A DNA stretch of 49,871 bases from JBFWRK01 sp050248955 (lineage in GTDB: Bacteria; Actinomycetota; Acidimicrobiia; Acidimicrobiales; Ilumatobacteraceae), in the NCBI GenBank assembly GCA_050248955.1, contig JBFWRK010000025.1, positions 1-49,871 of the forward strand, given 5' to 3'. The position numbers were made by a program, and so were the translations under genes. This document shows, one piece after another, positions 48,938 to 49,871 of the stretch (the first letter of the stretch is position 1; every line of letters begins with the position of its first letter). The notes below the pieces were generated by a model. That model saw nothing but the letters and a program-made list of their open reading frames with translations, was not told the origin of the DNA and ran no database searches.

Positions 48938-49333
48938 ATGGACGTGCTCCGGCCGATCCGCTCGCTGCACCGCGACGTCGGTGAACGCCCGTACATCGTG
49001 ATCTGGGAGGTCACCCGCGCTTGCGGGCTCGTGTGCACGCACTGCCGGGCCGATGCAGTGCGCGATCGCAACCCGTTCGAGCTCGACGGGGACGAGGGGC
49101 GTGCCCTGCTCGACGACATCGCGAGCTTCGGCGCTCCCCGGCCGATCGTGGTGCTGACCGGCGGCGATCCGTTCGAGCGTCCCAACCTCGCCGAGCTCGT
49201 CGCCCACGGTTCGGCTTCCGGGCTCAGCATGGCGCTGTCGCCCTCGGTCACGCCCCGAATCAATCCTGCCGTCCTCGCCGAGATGCGCGCCGCCGGTGCC
49301 AAGGCCGTGTCGCTGATGGCGGCGCGCGCCTGA
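48938..49333 (+). pseudogene. Truncated radical SAM protein
   Basis: A 131-codon frame covering only the N-terminal radical SAM half: YIVIWEVTRACGLVCTHCRADA contains C-x3-C-x2-C for the [4Fe-4S]-SAM cluster, then VVLTGGDPFERPNL (GGE-like motif) and ALSPSVTPRINPAVLAEMRAAGAKAVSL. Full-length relatives are about 350-400 residues; here the frame stops just where the third strand would continue, and no other frame downstream resumes it. It is probably a pseudogene or deletion product. If expressed, the fragment would lack the C-terminal domain. It is adjacent to hemerythrin and a DosR-like box. Confidence 0.7.
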
Positions 49334-49366
49334 GGCGGCCACGGCACGTCGTCCTGCCGCGAACAA

Positions 49367-49380
49367 GGGACCATCGGCCC
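49367..49380. promoter_or_regulatory. DosR-type box GGGAC-CATC-GGCCC
   Basis: The 5-4-5 palindromic layout with one mismatch in the right half lies 36 bp before ATG 49416. The GGCCC variant is also seen at 44385-44398. Confidence 0.45.
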
Positions 49381-49415
49381 TGGCCCGGGGGGAGGGTGCT
49401 GCGTTTGATGCCCCC

Positions 49416-49736
49416 ATGTCTGGACATCATTCGGCCGTCTGGCAAGGCGCTTGGACAGCAGGTTGCCCCGACGACGGCGCCGTCGCAGAGCAGCGACCGT
49501 CCCATTCGCGGGCGCTGGTGATGCGGGAGGTGCCGCTGCTGTTCGTCGTCGGCATGGCAGCAGCCGCGACCTTCGCGCTCGCGGACGGCGCGCTGCGGGT
49601 GACGATGGCTGTGGTGTCCTTGATCGCGCCGCTGATCGCCCATCAAGTGCTGCAGGCAAGCTCGATGACACATCGGGACGAGATGGCGACCTCGACAGCC
49701 CCGCCGCAGAGCTGGCCCCCGCCGCAGCACCGCTGA
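49416..49736 (+). CDS. Small membrane protein
   Basis: A 106-residue protein. A polar N-terminus of about 35 residues is followed by a hydrophobic region VPLLFVVGMAAAATFALADGALRVTMAVVSLIAPLIAHQVL that can form one or two membrane helices. The C-terminus is Pro/Gln-rich. ATG 49416 lies 36 bp after a DosR-like palindrome. Family unknown. Possible role in the same low-oxygen response as its neighbours (inference). Confidence 0.55.
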   Translation: MSGHHSAVWQGAWTAGCPDDGAVAEQRPSHSRALVMREVPLLFVVGMAAAATFALADGALRVTMAVVSLIAPLIAHQVLQASSMTHRDEMATSTAPPQSWPPPQHR

Positions 49737-49751
49737 CCGAGCGTGTTCGGG

Positions 49752-49757
49752 GATACT
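49752..49757 (+). promoter_or_regulatory. Leaderless -10 GATACT
   Basis: GATACT ends 7 nt before GTG 49765, with no RBS. Confidence 0.4.
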
Positions 49758-49764
49758 GGGCCCC

Positions 49765-49871
49765 GTGAGCGAACGTCTCCCGCACACAGACGAGCTGCGC
49801 ATCGATCGCCGCGCCGGCGTGCGTCGGATCGAGCTCACCGCCAACGCGTGGGTGGACCTTGTCGAGCAGTT
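49765..49871 (+). CDS. N-terminal fragment, possibly AlkB-like 2-oxoglutarate dioxygenase (runs off the window)
   Basis: Only 35 codons are visible from GTG 49765: RRAGVRRIELTANAWVDLVEQ near the right edge resembles the N-terminal region of actinobacterial AlkB-type alpha-ketoglutarate-dependent demethylases. No catalytic residue is inside the window, so the call is tentative. Confidence 0.35.
   Translation, partial: MSERLPHTDELRIDRRAGVRRIELTANAWVDLVEQ

Noticed and set aside
1..49871. CRISPR array
   Set aside because: The repeats seen are a two-copy 42-bp tandem unit, short dispersed palindromic cores and the att/arm repeats; none shows repeat-spacer periodicity and no cas gene is present.

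Overview
The window is GC-rich actinobacterial chromosome. Short or overlapping intergenic gaps, many GTG/TTG starts, a tRNA-Ala that does not encode CCA, and an unusually large set of lipid/steroid-type catabolic genes (amidohydrolases, SDRs, a Rieske oxygenase, a P450, thiolase, WS/DGAT, MMPL) fit a marine or soil actinomycete of the Acidimicrobiia/Ilumatobacter type. That placement is inference from gene content, not from a marker tree. Many genes appear leaderless: a TAnnnT -10 box lies 6-8 nt before the start codon and no Shine-Dalgarno is present.

Layout. (1) 1-10755 is a catabolic region. It has two divergent amidohydrolases, SDRs, a double-hotdog thioesterase-like protein, a SnoaL-like protein, a tightly coupled operon (acyl-CoA dehydrogenase, HpaB-family flavoprotein, FabG-like SDR, TetR), and a TetR divergent from a Rieske oxygenase with a 16-bp palindrome overlapping the -10. 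Most divergent promoters here carry their own palindrome. (2) About 10791-19269 is an ~8.5 kb integrated element in the 3' part of tRNA-Ala(GGC). It has a tyrosine integrase, excisionase-like HTH, SF3 primase/helicase, a GTCAC-rich possible origin, several unknown ORFs, and a lower-GC two-gene cargo (unknown soluble protein plus a four-helix membrane protein). It has no conjugation or capsid genes, so it looks like a phage-satellite or mobilisable island. (3) 19354-27722 is housekeeping: nadD-LCP-rsfS, a sigma-70 factor, class II DAHP synthase, a serine hydrolase, a thiolase. (4) 27892-39148 holds NhaA, MsrB, a PIG-L deacetylase, a P450, SurE, two more beta-lactamase-fold hydrolases, thymidine kinase, a hemolysin-III protein, ATP-dependent DNA ligase and a fatty-acid/sterol hydroxylase. 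(5) 39188-49871 holds an orphan Hcp-like protein, a wax ester/TAG synthase, a large RND/MMPL protein, a GH65 plus beta-phosphoglucomutase pair, a membrane protein, hemerythrin, a truncated radical SAM gene, a small membrane protein, and the start of a possible AlkB-like gene.

The points most worth a second look are the cargo pair at the tRNA-proximal end of the island, four DosR-type palindromes (GGGAC-N4-GTCCC or GGCCC variants) next to WS/DGAT, MMPL, hemerythrin/radical-SAM and a small membrane gene, a family of short dispersed repeats (core GAGCAGAGATCCGGGG) at gene borders, and the consistent leaderless promoter signature.
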